Assembly (NCBI RefSeq): GCF_014489515.1 | Contig: NZ_CP060782.1 | Location: forward strand, 1,488,001-1,552,000 | DNA: 64,000 nucleotides | Direction of reading: 5' to 3' | Source: Sphingomonas sediminicola | GTDB lineage: Bacteria > Pseudomonadota > Alphaproteobacteria > Sphingomonadales > Sphingomonadaceae | Shown here: positions 1-9,948 of the stretch, in pieces | Position numbering within the stretch: the stretch's first letter is position 1 | Layout of the letters: every line of letters begins with the position of its first letter | The notes under the pieces: model-generated | Seen by the model: the letters and a program-made list of their open reading frames with translations, nothing else | What the model was told of the DNA's origin: nothing | Database searches by the model: none | Program-made: the position numbers and the translations under genes

Positions 1-1989
1 CGGATCGTTAACGGTGACCTTGTCGAAGAACGCATCGATCGGACGGCGAAGCTGCGCCAGTGCTCGCATCGCTCCGGTGAAGTCCTCGGCCTCGACAGCC
101 TTGCTTGCTTGAGGGTCGGCTGCATCGAGCGCCTGAATGAGCGCCGCCTCTTCCGGCTCCAGCTCCTGCCCGCCTGAAGCCGCGGTCGACTCCCACTTCT
201 CCTTCTTCAGGATATTGGCCGCCCGCTTGTACGCCGTGAGCAGGTCCGCACCGTCTTCGCCTTCGACGAAGCTCTGCAGCGCCTTCACCCTCGCCAGAAG
301 CCGGACGAGATCATCCTCACCTCCAAGCGCAAACACCGCATCGATCAGGTCGTGTCGAACGCCAGCATCGCGCTGCTGCACCTTCAGACGATCAGCGAAG
401 AAGTCCAGAATGTCGGGCGCTGTCCGATCCAGTCGATGCGCGTCCGCAGCCTCTCCCGATTGACCGGCGCGGTTCGCCAATGTTCCGCGCACTGCGGTGA
501 TGAGCGGAAGCCGCAGCGAGTTGCGTACGATCAGCTCGATCGACGAGATTGCGGCTCTGCGAAGTGCGAATGGGTCCTTTGACCCGGTTGGCTTCAACTC
601 AACGCCAAAGAACGCGGAGATAGAATCCAACCTGTCGGCAAGCGCCAAAGCAATGGTCGCAGGCGATGTCGGAACGTTGTCACCCTGCCCCGCCGGCTTG
701 TAATGATCGCGGATAGCTTCGGCGACTGCCTTTGGCTCGCCCTGCCGCTCTGCGATGTAGCCACCGACGACGCCCTGCAACTCGGGGAACTCGCCGACCA
801 TGCCAGTGACGAGATCCGCCTTCGCCAGCCTTGCCGCGCGCTCAACCTGGCCTGCGTCCGCGTCCTTCACGACGCCTTCTTCGACCAGCCACCGAGCCAG
901 CTTCGCCACACGTTCGACCTTGTCGGCGATGGTCCCGAGCTTCTCGTGGAAGACGATCCCGGAGAGTTTCACGGCCTGCTCTTCGAGGGAAACCTTGAGG
1001 TCTTGCTCCCAGAAGAAGCGCGCGTCGGCAAGGCGCGCAGCGAGCACTCGGCGATTGCCTTCGACGATCGCCTCTCCGCCGTCCTTTGCATCGATGTTCG
1101 CGACGCAGACAAAGGCGGGCGCGAGCACTCCCAGGTCGTCCGTGCAGGCGAAATATTTCTGGTTCGTCCGCATGGTGAGGACGATCACCTCGCGCGGCAC
1201 GTCGAGATAGTCGGGATCGAAGCGCCCGAGCAAAGGCACCGGCCACTCGGTCAGGCCCGCATTCTCAACGACCAGCCCTTCGTCGGGGACGAGCTGCAGC
1301 TTCGCGTCCGCTGCCGCCTTCGCAGCACCGTCGCGGACGATCCGCTCGCGCTCTTCCTGATCGACGATCACGTGGCAGGCGCGCAGCTTCTGCGCATAAT
1401 CGTGCGCACCGCCGATGGTGATCGGACCCGGATGATGAAAGCGATGACCAACCGTCGTCGCCCCGGACGCAATATCGTCGATCTGCACCGGGACGATGTC
1501 CTCGCCAAGCAGGGCGACAATGCCGTGAAGCGGTCGCACCCAGCGCAGGGAGGCCGTGCTTTCCGATGCTGCACCCCAGCGCATCGACTTCGGCCACGGA
1601 AAGCCCGCGACGATTCTCTCGACGATCGGGCCGAGCAGGTCGCGCATCGCCTGCCCCGGCCTCTCGACCACCCCGAAATAGACGCCATCGCGGTCCTCGA
1701 GCCGTTCGCGTGTCAGACCCGTCTTGCGTAGGAACCCGTCGAGGGCCTGCTCCGGAGCGCTCGTCCGAGGACCCTTCAGCTCTTCGCTGACCGCCTGCGT
1801 TTCGAGCGGCAGGCCACGGGCAACCAGCGCAAGCCGTCGCGGCGTCGACCAGACGTCGATCGCTTCGGCCGCCACACCCAGCGCATCCAGTTCCTGCGCG
1901 ACCAGCCGAGCCAGGTCGTTCCGCGCTCCGGCCTGCATGCGTGCCGGGATCTCCTCGGACCGCAACTCAAGCAGGAAGTCCGCGCTCAC
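1..1989 (-). CDS. glyS: Glycyl-tRNA synthetase beta subunit, C-terminus cut by window edge
   Basis: Beta subunit of the heterotetrameric glycyl-tRNA synthetase, the tRNA-binding partner of GlyQ. The frame is open from a GTG at 1989 to position 1 (663 codons) without a stop, so the last residues lie outside the window. The N-terminus reads [20 protein letters not shown], the usual GlyS opening, and mid-protein [20 protein letters not shown] is a typical GlyS segment. The GTG start overlaps the glyQ stop in a GTGA tetranucleotide, so the pair is translationally coupled. Long open frames on the opposite strand here are composition shadows. Confidence 0.95.
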   Translation of the reverse strand, partial: MSADFLLELRSEEIPARMQAGARNDLARLVAQELDALGVAAEAIDVWSTPRRLALVARGLPLETQAVSEELKGPRTSAPEQALDGFLRKTGLTRERLEDRDGVYFGVVERPGQAMRDLLGPIVERIVAGFPWPKSMRWGAASESTASLRWVRPLHGIVALLGEDIVPVQIDDIASGATTVGHRFHHPGPITIGGAHDYAQKLRACHVIVDQEERERIVRDGAAKAAADAKLQLVPDEGLVVENAGLTEWPVPLLGRFDPDYLDVPREVIVLTMRTNQKYFACTDDLGVLAPAFVCVANIDAKDGGEAIVEGNRRVLAARLADARFFWEQDLKVSLEEQAVKLSGIVFHEKLGTIADKVERVAKLARWLVEEGVVKDADAGQVERAARLAKADLVTGMVGEFPELQGVVGGYIAERQGEPKAVAEAIRDHYKPAGQGDNVPTSPATIALALADRLDSISAFFGVELKPTGSKDPFALRRAAISSIELIVRNSLRLPLITAVRGTLANRAGQSGEAADAHRLDRTAPDILDFFADRLKVQQRDAGVRHDLIDAVFALGGEDDLVRLLARVKALQSFVEGEDGADLLTAYKRAANILKKEKWESTAASGGQELEPEEAALIQALDAADPQASKAVEAEDFTGAMRALAQLRRPIDAFFDKVTVNDP

Positions 1990-2846
1990 GCCTGCCACCC
2001 GTTGGTTTCCATCCAGGTCGCACACGCCGCCTTCGCGAGGTCGCGCACCCGGCCGATGTAGGCCTGCCTCTCGGCAACGGAGATCACGCCCCTCGCCTGC
2101 AGCGTGTTGAAGATGTGGCTGGCCTTGATCGCCTGCTCATAGGCCGGGATCGGCAGCTTGTTCGCGACGCAATTCTCGGCTTCGGCGGCGGCCTTGCGGA
2201 AGAGATCGAACAGGCTCTCCGTGTTGGCGACCTCGAAATTGTAGCGCGACAGCTCTTTCTCGTTCTCGAGGAAGACGTCACCGTAGCTCACGCCGGCATC
2301 GTTGAACTTGAGGTCGAAGACGTTGTCGGCGCCCTGGATGTACATCGCCAGCCGCTCGAGCCCGTAGGTCAGTTCACCTGAGACGGGCTTGCAGTCGAAG
2401 CCGCCAACCTGCTGGAAATAGGTGAATTGGGTGACTTCCATCCCGTCGCACCAGACTTCCCAGCCGAGCCCCCAGGCGCCGAGTGTCGGGCTCTCCCAAT
2501 CGTCCTCGACGAAACGGATGTCGTGCTTCAACGGATCGATCCCGATCTGGGCAAGGCTCCCGAGATAGAGTTGCTGAAGGTCCGGCGGGCTCGGCTTCAG
2601 CAATACCTGGTACTGATAGTAGTGCCCGAGCCGGTTCGGGTTCTCGCCATAGCGGCCGTCGGTTGGCCGCCGCGAAGGCTGGACGTAGGCCGCCTTCCAC
2701 GGGTTAGGCCCGAGCGCGCGCAACACCGTCGCCGGGTGGAACGTCCCCGCCCCCATCTCCATGTCGTACGGCTGCAGCAGCACGCACCCTTGCGCGCTCC
2801 AATAGCGATGCAACGTGAGGATCAGGTCCTGAAAGCTGAGGGCCAA
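1986..2846 (-). CDS. glyQ: Glycyl-tRNA synthetase alpha subunit
   Basis: Alpha (catalytic) subunit of glycyl-tRNA synthetase, charging tRNA-Gly in the cytoplasm. Recognised from [34 protein letters not shown] and [19 protein letters not shown]; about 286 residues, the normal family length. The frame is open further upstream to a TTG at 2915, but family homology begins only at LALSFQDL, so I placed the start at TTG 2846. No strong ribosome binding site decides it. A GTG near 2864 in another frame would also fit if one base is missing, as in many genes here. It is followed directly by glyS. Confidence 0.92.
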   Translation of the reverse strand: MALSFQDLILTLHRYWSAQGCVLLQPYDMEMGAGTFHPATVLRALGPNPWKAAYVQPSRRPTDGRYGENPNRLGHYYQYQVLLKPSPPDLQQLYLGSLAQIGIDPLKHDIRFVEDDWESPTLGAWGLGWEVWCDGMEVTQFTYFQQVGGFDCKPVSGELTYGLERLAMYIQGADNVFDLKFNDAGVSYGDVFLENEKELSRYNFEVANTESLFDLFRKAAAEAENCVANKLPIPAYEQAIKASHIFNTLQARGVISVAERQAYIGRVRDLAKAACATWMETNGWQA

Positions 2847-2978
2847 GGCGGTTCGCGTTTCACTGTTGGTCTGGAGTTTCCGCGAGGCTTTGGCGCATCC
2901 TCCGCGACCCGGCAAGTGGACGCCGGGCAGTTGCGTTCATACATCCGGGGTCAAGGAACGCGTCTCCAAAGGAATTCC

Positions 2979-3878
2979 ATGCTCTCCAAACTGATCCGGC
3001 GCGGGCTTGCAGCCCTTGGCCTTGCGACGATGGCCATTGCGCCGACGGCGACCGCACTCGCTCGTTCGAACAGCGGCCCTGCGTTGTGGCAGGTCTCCGA
3101 CAAGGACACGACGATCTACCTGTTCGGTACCATCCACCTCCTGCCGAAGGATTCCCGCTGGCGGACCCCGAAGTTCGAGAAGGCGGTGGAAGGCTCGCAA
3201 TCGCTCGTGCTTGAGACGCTGATCGACACGGCCAACCCGCAGCAGCTCGCCGGAATCATGGCCGCGCTCGGCTTCTCCAGCGGCCTTCCGCCGATCGCCA
3301 GCCGTGTGCCTGCGGACAAGCGCGCCGCGCTCGAAGCAGCAATCGCGAAGACCCAGATCCCGCGCCCGATGTTCGACCGGATGGAGACCTGGGCGGCCTC
3401 GTTCACTTTGCTCGGCGTGCAATTCCAGACGCTTGGAGTCGAAGGCGAACAGGGCGTCGAAGCAGTTCTGCGCCAGTCCTTCACCGCCGCCGGCAAGCCG
3501 GTCGGGCAGCTCGAGACGAACCAGGAGCAACTCACCTTCTTCGACCGGCTTCCCGAGGATGCGCAACGTCAGCTTCTCGAAGGCGCGATCGAGAACCCGG
3601 TCGAGATGAAGAAGCAGTTCGGCGACATGCTCCAGTCGTGGCTGAGCGGCGACGTCGACAAGATTGGCAATTCGTTCAACCGCGACCTGCAAAGCTCGCC
3701 CGAACTGAGGGCCGCGCTGCTCACCCGCCGCAACTTCAATTGGAGCCAGTGGATCGAGCGCAGGATGGCTCAGCCGGGCACTGTAATGGTCGCCGTCGGC
3801 GCCGGCCATCTGGCGGGCGAGTCATCGGTCCAGAAGTATCTCCAAAGCCGCGGTTACAAGGTAAAACGCCTGCAATAA
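2979..3878 (+). CDS. TraB/GumN-like exported protein
   Basis: Member of the TraB/GumN (PF01963) family, distantly related to the Tiki metalloproteases; the bacterial function is poorly defined. The 299-residue product starts with a signal peptide (residues 1-28, RR then a hydrophobic core ending ATALA). It then has the two family hallmarks: YLFGTIHLLP near residues 48-57, with the GxxH motif, and VAVGAGHLAGESSV near the C-terminus with a second conserved histidine. A Shine-Dalgarno AAGGA lies just before ATG 2979. A paralogue follows immediately downstream. Probably periplasmic or membrane-associated (inference). Confidence 0.85.
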   Translation: MLSKLIRRGLAALGLATMAIAPTATALARSNSGPALWQVSDKDTTIYLFGTIHLLPKDSRWRTPKFEKAVEGSQSLVLETLIDTANPQQLAGIMAALGFSSGLPPIASRVPADKRAALEAAIAKTQIPRPMFDRMETWAASFTLLGVQFQTLGVEGEQGVEAVLRQSFTAAGKPVGQLETNQEQLTFFDRLPEDAQRQLLEGAIENPVEMKKQFGDMLQSWLSGDVDKIGNSFNRDLQSSPELRAALLTRRNFNWSQWIERRMAQPGTVMVAVGAGHLAGESSVQKYLQSRGYKVKRLQ

Positions 3879-4120
3879 GCGGCCGGCGCTTCAGCTCGTC
3901 GCGAATTCTTCGCTTCCCGCTGTTTTTGCTAGACATTTCTTAATCACTCAGTGACCATCATTGCCGGGTATCGGGCTGGGGGCCACGATGAACCGGATAC
4001 TGGGACGCGCATTTGCGTGCAGGAGGCGAAACGGGGCGTTTAGGCGCCCGCGAACGCTGAATGATGTCCTGGTAACCGATGCGTCCCACCTCCCCCGCCG
4101 TCTGGGTGTGGAGACCTGGG

Positions 4121-4931
4121 ATGATTGCTGCGCTGATTGCCGCCGCGATTTCGACATCGGCACCTGCCGGACCACCCGTGCAGGCGTCGGTCCCGAACGC
4201 CCGCCCCGCGCTTTACGTCGTGAACGACGAAGACACGGTCATCTATCTCTTCGGCACCTTCCACGCGCTCGACGGCAAGAGCGAATGGTTCAACGACGAG
4301 GTCCGGACGGCCTTCAGCGGCTCTGACGAGTTGGTCCTTGAAACGCTCGTTCCGACATTTCTCCTCAAGAAGCCGCCCGTCCAACGGACGCCCCTCAGGG
4401 TCTCGGCATTCAGCCGGTGGGTCCCTTCGCGGGCTCTGCGTCCTTCCTGACGACCAGCAAGACAGTCATGTCGGCTGGGCGCTCGCAGGGCATGTCGACC
4501 GACCAGGGCGCAGACGCCGTCCTTCGCGAAGCCGCCGATGAAATCGGAATGCCGGTCGGCGGGCTCGAGAGCTTCGAGTTCCAGCTTGGGATGTTCGCCA
4601 GGATGCCCGGCGCCAAGGGCCTTCGAACCCCGAAGAGGCCGCCCGGACAAAAGCTTCCGTCGCGGCGATGCTCGAGCAGCTCCAGGCCGCCTGGAACCGC
4701 GGCGACATCGAGAGCTTCACGCCGATGCTGGAGCAGATGGAGGCGCGCTCGCCGGAAACGTACAAGCTGCTCTTCAACGACCGGAACAGCCGCTGGGCGC
4801 AATGGATCGCGCGCCGTCTACAGCAGCCGGGCGTGGTCTTCGTCGCGGTCGGCGCAGGCCATCTCGCAGGCAAGGACAGCGTCCAGCATAAACTGGGCCA
4901 ATACGGCATCCGAACCGCCCGGATTAACTGA
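4121..4931 (+). CDS. TraB/GumN-like protein, paralogue of upstream gene, interrupted by two frameshifts
   Basis: Second TraB/GumN-like gene. Three frames carry successive parts: ATG 4121 gives a signal peptide (MIAALIAAAISTSAPAG) and YLFGTFHALDGK; from about 4350 another frame gives GPFAGSASFLTTSKTVMSAG; from about 4615 a third gives LFNDRNSRWAQWIARR and VAVGAGHLAGKDSV before the TAA at 4931. Adding one base near 4352 and one near 4617 rebuilds a continuous protein of about 270 residues that aligns end to end with the neighbour. Both shifts match the one-base-deletion pattern seen across the window, so this may be an intact gene; true decay cannot be excluded for a non-essential paralogue. 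Confidence 0.7.
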
Positions 4932-5041
4932 CACCACCGTAACTTGCCTTAGAGGCGCCTCTAACCTATAGGCGCGCCCTTCCTGGCCATGGTCATCCCT
5001 GGAGGCGTGGCGGGAAGTAACTCTATCAAGGAATACGCAAC

Positions 5042-5722
5042 ATGAGCGATCAGCTGACGCTGCCCGCCGAGACGCGCGAACGGAACGGCAAGGGAGCCTC
5101 CCGTGAACTGCGTCGTGATGGACGGGTACCCGCCGTGGTTTACGGCCAGAAGAAGGACCCTCTTTCGATTCACGTCGAAGAGAAGCTCCTCTCCAAGATG
5201 CTTTCGAGTGGCCACTTCATGAACTCGGTCGTGATGGTCGAGGTTGGCGGAAAGCCGACCCGCACGCTGCCGAAGGCGGTGGACTTCCACCCCGTCACGA
5301 GCCGTCCGATCCACGTCGACTTCCTGCGCATCAGCGAGCACACCAAGGTGAACGTGAACGTTCCGGTCCGCTTCGACAATGAAGAGGACTCACCGGGCCT
5401 GAAGCGCGGCGGCGTTCTCAACGTTGTCCAGCACGAGCTCGAGCTGGTCTGCGACGCGGCGCACATCCCGAACGAGATCCACATCCCGCTCGACGGACTG
5501 GAGATCGGCGATTCGATCCACATCAGCCAAGTGAAGCTGCCTGACGGCGTATCCGTCGCCAATCAGGACGAAGACTTCACCGTCGCCACCATTGTCGCCC
5601 CGTCGGCGATGAAGGCCGAAGAGGAAGAAGCCGCGGCTGAGGGCGAGGTTCCGACCGTCGGTGAGGAAGGTGAAGAAGGCGAAGGCGAAGGCGGAGCTGC
5701 CGAGGGCGGCGAAGAAGCCTAA
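5042..5722 (+). CDS. rplY: 50S ribosomal protein L25/general stress protein Ctc
   Basis: Ribosomal protein bL25, which binds 5S rRNA. The 226-residue product has the N-terminal L25 domain ([20 protein letters not shown], residues 16-35), the C-terminal TL5/CTC beta domain (residues about 100-190), and a long acidic Glu/Gly-rich tail as in other alphaproteobacterial long-form L25 proteins. The start ATG 5042 follows a short leader (TATCAAGGAATACGCAAC) containing AAGGA. It is followed by a clear intrinsic terminator before pth; rplY-pth order is common in alphaproteobacteria. Confidence 0.97.
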   Translation: MSDQLTLPAETRERNGKGASRELRRDGRVPAVVYGQKKDPLSIHVEEKLLSKMLSSGHFMNSVVMVEVGGKPTRTLPKAVDFHPVTSRPIHVDFLRISEHTKVNVNVPVRFDNEEDSPGLKRGGVLNVVQHELELVCDAAHIPNEIHIPLDGLEIGDSIHISQVKLPDGVSVANQDEDFTVATIVAPSAMKAEEEEAAAEGEVPTVGEEGEEGEGEGGAAEGGEEA

Positions 5723-5748
5723 GCTTCCTCAACTTGCGAATACGGAAG

Positions 5749-5781
5749 CCGCTCACCCGAAAGGGTGGGCGGTTTCTTTTT
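5749..5781 (+). terminator. Rho-independent terminator after rplY
   Basis: Ten-base stem arms (CCGCTCACCC and GGGTGGGCGG, one T-G wobble) around a GAAA tetraloop, followed by TTTCTTTTT. It lies 27 bases past the rplY stop and ahead of pth. Confidence 0.9.
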
Positions 5782-5808
5782 GTGGGCCGCTCACGCTAGG
5801 TGGACGCG

Positions 5809-6390
5809 ATGCAGATCTGGGTGGGCCTCGGAAATCCTGGCGCGAAATATGCGCTTCACCGACACAACGTCGGGATGATGGCTGCCGACATCATCGCCGA
5901 GGTGCATGGCTTCGGCCCCTGGACAAAGAAATTCCGAAGCCTGATCTCGGAAGGCCGGATCGGCCGCCACAAGGTGCTGCTGGTAAAGCCGCAGACCTTC
6001 ATGAACGACAGCGGCGACGCGGTTCAGCAGGCGCTGCACTTCTACAAGCTCGACGAGGAGGCGCTGACCGTCTTCCACGACGAACTCGACCTCGCACCGT
6101 TCAAGGTGAAGGTACGCGTCGGCGGCGGCCTGGCGGGCCACAACGGCCTCCGTTCGATCAATGCCTCGCTAGGCCCAGACTTCCGCCGCGTCCGCATCGG
6201 CATCGGCCACCCCGGCCCCGGCCAGAAGGAGAAGGTCACGCCGCACGTGCTTGGCAACTATCACAAAGCGGAGATGGAGGATCTCTCCGACATGCTGGCC
6301 GCGATCGCAGCCGAAGCAAACTGGCTGGCGGACGGTGACGAAGTGCGCTTCATGAGCGAAGTCGCCCGCCGGATGCAGGACGAGACATGA
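5809..6390 (+). CDS. pth: Peptidyl-tRNA hydrolase
   Basis: Pth releases tRNA from peptidyl-tRNAs that drop off the ribosome. The 193-residue product has MQIWVGLGNPGAKYALHRHN with the catalytic His in HRHNVG, PQTFMNDSG, and the HDELDL and GGGLAGHNGLRS signatures including the catalytic Asp. I chose ATG 5809 over the in-frame GTG 5800 because homology begins at MQIWVGLGNPG and AGGTGGA lies at a good distance. It overlaps the next gene by an ATGA, so the two are probably co-translated. Confidence 0.97.
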   Translation: MQIWVGLGNPGAKYALHRHNVGMMAADIIAEVHGFGPWTKKFRSLISEGRIGRHKVLLVKPQTFMNDSGDAVQQALHFYKLDEEALTVFHDELDLAPFKVKVRVGGGLAGHNGLRSINASLGPDFRRVRIGIGHPGPGQKEKVTPHVLGNYHKAEMEDLSDMLAAIAAEANWLADGDEVRFMSEVARRMQDET

Positions 6391-6986
6391 CCGTCCGTAA
6401 TCTCTTCGTGACCCCACTTTACGAAGCTCAGATTGCCGACGACGCATTGCTGGCGGAGCTAGCCCATTCAATCCGCAGCCTCGCCGAAGACGATGAGGCC
6501 GGACAGCGCTGGTCGAAGGAGCATCGCTATGTCGGCTACACCAGCTACGCGTCGCTCAATGACCTTCCGAAGCGCGACCCAGTCATCGGCGACCTGGCCA
6601 AGATCCTAACGAAGCACGCCGCGGCTTTCGCCGACGACTGCGCGTTCGATCTTCCACGCAAGCCGCGCCTCGACAGCCTCTGGGCGAACCTTCTACGCGG
6701 CTCGGGTCATCACAGCGCACACATCCATCCGCACAGCATCATCTCGGGAACGCTCTACGTGGAGGTGCCGAAAGGCTCCGGCGCGATCCGCTTCGAGGAT
6801 CCGCGGCTGCCGATGATGATGGCCGCCCCGACCCGCCAGGCAAACTCGCCGGAAAAGCTTCAGCCTTTCGTCGCGGTGGAGCCCTACCCCGGGCTCCTGC
6901 TCCTGTGGGAAAGCTGGCTTCGGCATGAAGTGCTGCCTGCCGCCGCGAAGGGCGACCGGCTCAGCATTTCCTTCAATTTCGCCTGA
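6387..6986 (+). CDS. Putative 2-oxoglutarate/Fe(II)-dependent oxygenase (TIGR02466-like)
   Basis: A 199-residue protein resembling the TIGR02466 group of putative 2OG-Fe(II) oxygenases. Visible iron and cofactor candidates are HIHPHS at 112-117, a second His near residue 181 in the LRHEV segment, and RLSISFN at the C-terminus, where the 2OG-binding Arg normally lies. The substrate is unknown. The start overlaps the pth stop (ATGA). Its TGA abuts the convergent alternative oxidase stop with no spacer: the two stop codons together form TGATCA. Confidence 0.7.
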   Translation: MTVRNLFVTPLYEAQIADDALLAELAHSIRSLAEDDEAGQRWSKEHRYVGYTSYASLNDLPKRDPVIGDLAKILTKHAAAFADDCAFDLPRKPRLDSLWANLLRGSGHHSAHIHPHSIISGTLYVEVPKGSGAIRFEDPRLPMMMAAPTRQANSPEKLQPFVAVEPYPGLLLLWESWLRHEVLPAAAKGDRLSISFNFA

Positions 6987-7673
6987 TCAGGCGGCCAGCT
7001 TGATCCCGGTGTCGTGGTACGGCGACGGCGCAATCCTGGCCTTGTCGACAGGCAGCCCGTCAAGCTCGTTGGCGAAGCCGTGGTTGACATCGCGATGGTG
7101 CGCCTCGTCCGCCCGGACGACCAGAACCACGTCCCGCAGAGTCGAGCCTTCCGGCAGGTTCCAGTAGCGCTTGGCGATCTCGGGCGCGGGCACGTTCTTG
7201 CTGCGCCCCTCATCGATCTCCTTGAGGTAGAGAGTGTAGCTCAGCACCGCCTCCTCCTCGAAATAGCCGACGATCCGGTGCGCAGTCTTCGAAGAGACCA
7301 GGTAGAGCGCGAAGAAGGCCAGGTAGAACACCCACTGGACGCCCATGATGACGAGGCGCTCGAACATGGTCGGCTTCGCAACCTCGATGAAGGTCATCAG
7401 GTGCATCCGCTCATTCTCGGCTTCGTCCATCAGGGTGCGGATCCAACCCTTGTCGTCGCACATGCGGCGGAGGCACTTGAGGTGGTTGATGGTCGCGCCG
7501 ACCATTCCGGGGACCGCCGCGACTGTTTCCAGGACAATCGCGCGATGGCCGTAGCGCTTGGCGAAAAAGGTATCGGCGCAGAAGCGCAGCATCTTGGTGA
7601 AGCCATAGGCAATTCGGTCCGAAACGCCGGTGGGCTGATGGTGGACTGACAGATCAACGATTGGGGCCGACAC
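6987..7673 (-). CDS. aox: Alternative (ubiquinol) oxidase
   Basis: Di-iron ubiquinol oxidase that bypasses complexes III and IV and reduces oxygen without proton pumping. All four AOX signatures are present in 228 residues: LETVAAVPGMV (Glu49), NERMHLM (Glu88, His91), FEEEAVLSYT (Glu139-141) and RADEAHHRDVNH (Glu190, His193), which supply the six iron ligands. Two hydrophobic helices lie near residues 50-65 and 107-127 (interfacial in known AOX). The start is GTG 7673 behind GGGAG; the nearby ATG 7680 is out of frame. A cytochrome bc1 operon at 16-19 kb shows that a cytochrome pathway also exists. Confidence 0.95.
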   Translation of the reverse strand: MSAPIVDLSVHHQPTGVSDRIAYGFTKMLRFCADTFFAKRYGHRAIVLETVAAVPGMVGATINHLKCLRRMCDDKGWIRTLMDEAENERMHLMTFIEVAKPTMFERLVIMGVQWVFYLAFFALYLVSSKTAHRIVGYFEEEAVLSYTLYLKEIDEGRSKNVPAPEIAKRYWNLPEGSTLRDVVLVVRADEAHHRDVNHGFANELDGLPVDKARIAPSPYHDTGIKLAA

Positions 7674-7778
7674 TCTTCATTCTCCCGTCTCTACAAACAG
7701 AAGCAGATGCGAGGGATCATCCCGGCATCTGCTCGGCGAGGGCGGATTAGAAGAGCGCCAGGCGCGCGTGGATAGAGG

Positions 7779-7807
7779 ATTATACGTACGCCCGGCGTAA
7801 CGCCGAC
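7779..7807 (-). promoter_or_regulatory. Candidate aox promoter with inverted repeat
   Basis: On the minus strand a perfect TATAAT (7784-7779) lies about 105 bases before the aox start. The expected -35 position has no good consensus but is overlapped by the palindrome CGGCGT-A-ACGCCG (7793-7805). A weak -35 with an overlapping dyad suggests a regulated promoter. The dyad also lies just after the gst stop, so a weak terminator role is an alternative. Confidence 0.4.
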
Positions 7808-7809
7808 CG

Positions 7810-8508
7810 TCAGTCCTTTGACGGGATCTTCAGGCCGCGCTGGACGGCAGGACGGTCGAGACCGCGCTCGAGCCACGCCTGAACGTTCTTCATCGGCGCG
7901 TAGTCCACCAGTTCGGCTGCATCATAGAAGGTGATCAGATTGCGGACCCATCCGAGCAGCGAGATGTCGGCGATGGTATAATCGTCCATCACCCATTCCC
8001 GGCCCGCGAGCCGGTTGTCGAGAACGTTCAGCAGCCGCTTTGACTCGTCGGCGTACCTCTGAAGCGGGCGTTTGTCCTCCCAGTGCCGTCCGGCGAACTT
8101 GTGAAAGAAACCGACCTGGCCAAAGAACGGACCGATGTGGCCGACCTGCCAGAACACCCACTGAAGCGTCTCGTAGCGGCGGGCTCCCTCCGGCAGAAGC
8201 ATACCCGTCTTGTCGGCGAGGTAGGTCAATATCGCTCCGGATTCGAACAGCGCGAGCGGCTTCCTGTCGGGCCCGTTCGGATCGATAATCGCCGGGATCT
8301 TCCCGTTCGGGTTCAGCGACAGGAATTCCGGGGTCCAGCTCTCATTGTCGCCGATCACGACCAGGTGAGGCTCGTACGGAAGCCCCGTTTCTTCCAGCAT
8401 TATCGAAGCCTTCACGCCGTTGGGCGAGTTGATGGAATAAAGCTGGAGGATGTCGGGATTCTCGGCCGGCCAGCGGCGCGAAATCGGGAATGCGGAGAGG
8501 TCGGCCAT
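7810..8508 (-). CDS. Glutathione S-transferase (YghU/YfcG-like)
   Basis: Cytosolic glutathione transferase of 232 residues. The thioredoxin-like N-terminal domain (about 18-105) contains YSINSPNGVKASIMLEE, NPNGKIPAI (cis-Pro loop) and FESGAILTYLADK (Glu-Ser glutathione gamma-glutamyl site). The all-helical C-terminal domain carries ADISLLGWV. The active-site loop SPNG without a catalytic Tyr or Cys resembles the YghU/YfcG disulfide-bond reductases. It lies on the same strand as aox, 136 bases upstream. Confidence 0.88.
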   Translation of the reverse strand: MADLSAFPISRRWPAENPDILQLYSINSPNGVKASIMLEETGLPYEPHLVVIGDNESWTPEFLSLNPNGKIPAIIDPNGPDRKPLALFESGAILTYLADKTGMLLPEGARRYETLQWVFWQVGHIGPFFGQVGFFHKFAGRHWEDKRPLQRYADESKRLLNVLDNRLAGREWVMDDYTIADISLLGWVRNLITFYDAAELVDYAPMKNVQAWLERGLDRPAVQRGLKIPSKD

Positions 8509-8663
8509 GAAGTTCAGCTAGGGAGCCGCTAGCGCTGTTGCAAACCGCTGTTGAGGAATTCCTCCGCCTTGCCTAAATGCCCGCCAAACCCCGTCATTCG
8601 AAACGCAGTGACGCGATCCAGCGGTGGATTGCCGCGCCACGATGACAAGATCTCGGAGTACTC

Positions 8664-9764
8664 ATGGGCTTTCGCTGCGGCATCGTCGGCCTGCCGAATG
8701 TCGGCAAATCCACGCTCTTCAATGCGCTGACCGAGACTGCGGCCGCGCAGGCGGCCAACTATCCATTCTGCACGATCGAGCCGAACGTCGGCCGCGTCGC
8801 TGTTCCGGATGAGCGGCTGGACCGCGTCCGCGACATTGCCAAGTCGGCCCAGGAAATCGAGACCCAAATCGAGTTCGTCGACATCGCCGGACTCGTCCGC
8901 GGCGCATCGCAGGGCGAAGGCCTCGGCAACCAGTTCCTCGCAAACATCCGCGAGGTTGACGCGATCATTCACGTCCTGCGCTGCTTCGAGGGCGGCGACG
9001 TGACCCACGTCGAGGGACGCGTCGATCCCATCGCCGATGCCGAAACGGTCGAGACGGAACTGATGCTCGCGGACCTCGACAGCCTCGAGCGCCGCGTGCC
9101 GAACCTCGTCAAGAAGGCGCAGCAGGGCGACAAGGAAGCGAAGATCGAGGCTTCCGTGCTCGGCCAGGCGCTCGATCTTTTGCGGGAATCCAAGCCCGCC
9201 CGCCTGACAAAGCCGAAGGACGCCGAAGAAGAAAGGGCCCTCGCCCGCGCTCAGCTTCTGACTGCGAAGCCCATTCTATACGTCTGCAATGTCGACGAAG
9301 GCGAAGCAGCAGCCGGCAACGCCCTATCCGAACGCGTGTTCGAGAAAGCAGCCGCGGAGGGCGCAAGGGCGGCCGTCATCTCCGCCGCGATCGAGGCAGA
9401 GATCGCTACTCTTCCAGCCGAGGAGCGCGACGCCTTCCTGTCGGACCTCGGCCTGCACGAAACCGGTCTCAACCGCATGATCCAGGCAGGTTACGAGCTT
9501 CTCGGCCTGATTACCTTCTTCACCGCCGGCCCGAAGGAGTCGCGCGCTTGGACGGTGCGCCGTGGCGCCAAGGCTCCGGAAGCGGCAGGCGTCATCCACT
9601 CGGACTTCGAGCGCGGCTTCATTCGCGCCGAGACCATCGCCTACGACGATTTCATCAAGTTCGGCGGAGAGACGGGCGCGAAGGAAGCGGGCAGAATGCG
9701 CGCGGAAGGCAAGGAGTATGTCGTGCAGGATGGCGACATCCTGCTCTTCCGCTTCAACGTCTAG
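8664..9764 (+). CDS. ychF: Ribosome-binding ATPase YchF
   Basis: Obg-superfamily P-loop protein that hydrolyses ATP and binds ribosomes. The 366-residue product shows [14 protein letters not shown] (P-loop, residues 8-21), [20 protein letters not shown] (switch/G3), NVDEGE in place of a canonical NKxD (ATP preference) and a C-terminal TGS domain ending [16 protein letters not shown]. Full length; ATG 8664. It stands alone on the plus strand after a 155-base gap in which I see no other gene. Confidence 0.97.
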   Translation: MGFRCGIVGLPNVGKSTLFNALTETAAAQAANYPFCTIEPNVGRVAVPDERLDRVRDIAKSAQEIETQIEFVDIAGLVRGASQGEGLGNQFLANIREVDAIIHVLRCFEGGDVTHVEGRVDPIADAETVETELMLADLDSLERRVPNLVKKAQQGDKEAKIEASVLGQALDLLRESKPARLTKPKDAEEERALARAQLLTAKPILYVCNVDEGEAAAGNALSERVFEKAAAEGARAAVISAAIEAEIATLPAEERDAFLSDLGLHETGLNRMIQAGYELLGLITFFTAGPKESRAWTVRRGAKAPEAAGVIHSDFERGFIRAETIAYDDFIKFGGETGAKEAGRMRAEGKEYVVQDGDILLFRFNV

Positions 9765-9948
9765 CTTCGCGGAACAGCATCGCCGCAAGCAATCCGGTGA
9801 ACACCAAGGCGATCCAGCGGAGCGACTGCGAGATGTGCGTGCCTGCGACCGAGACATCGAAGCCGACGACAAGTCGGTAGAGGTGCGCCAGCGCGATCAG
9901 CAGGAAGATCGCCGCAGCGAACATCGTAAAGGGGCGTCGAGCAGTCAT
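9754..9948 (-). CDS. Small membrane protein, two predicted TM helices
   Basis: A 64-residue protein with two hydrophobic helices (about 8-27 and 38-57), function unknown. I chose ATG 9948 because AGGGAGGACGGC directly precedes it; the frame stays open to 10002 but that part has no start signal. The start overlaps the end of the PAP2 gene in an ATGA once the PAP2 frame is restored, so the pair is likely an operon. The 3' end overlaps the ychF 3' end by 11 bases, convergently. Confidence 0.65.
   Translation of the reverse strand: MTARRPFTMFAAAIFLLIALAHLYRLVVGFDVSVAGTHISQSLRWIALVFTGLLAAMLFREARR

Noticed and set aside
703-1731. Long plus-strand open frame (342 codons) opposite glyS
   Set aside because: It lies entirely antisense to glyS and has no recognisable domain. 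Frames of this type appear opposite nearly all conserved genes here (e.g. 17244-18542, 25946-27148, 53185-54372) because of high GC and codon bias.
4121-4931. Calling the second TraB/GumN gene a pseudogene
   Set aside because: Both breaks fit the one-base-deletion pattern that also interrupts essential genes, so decay is not the simplest explanation.
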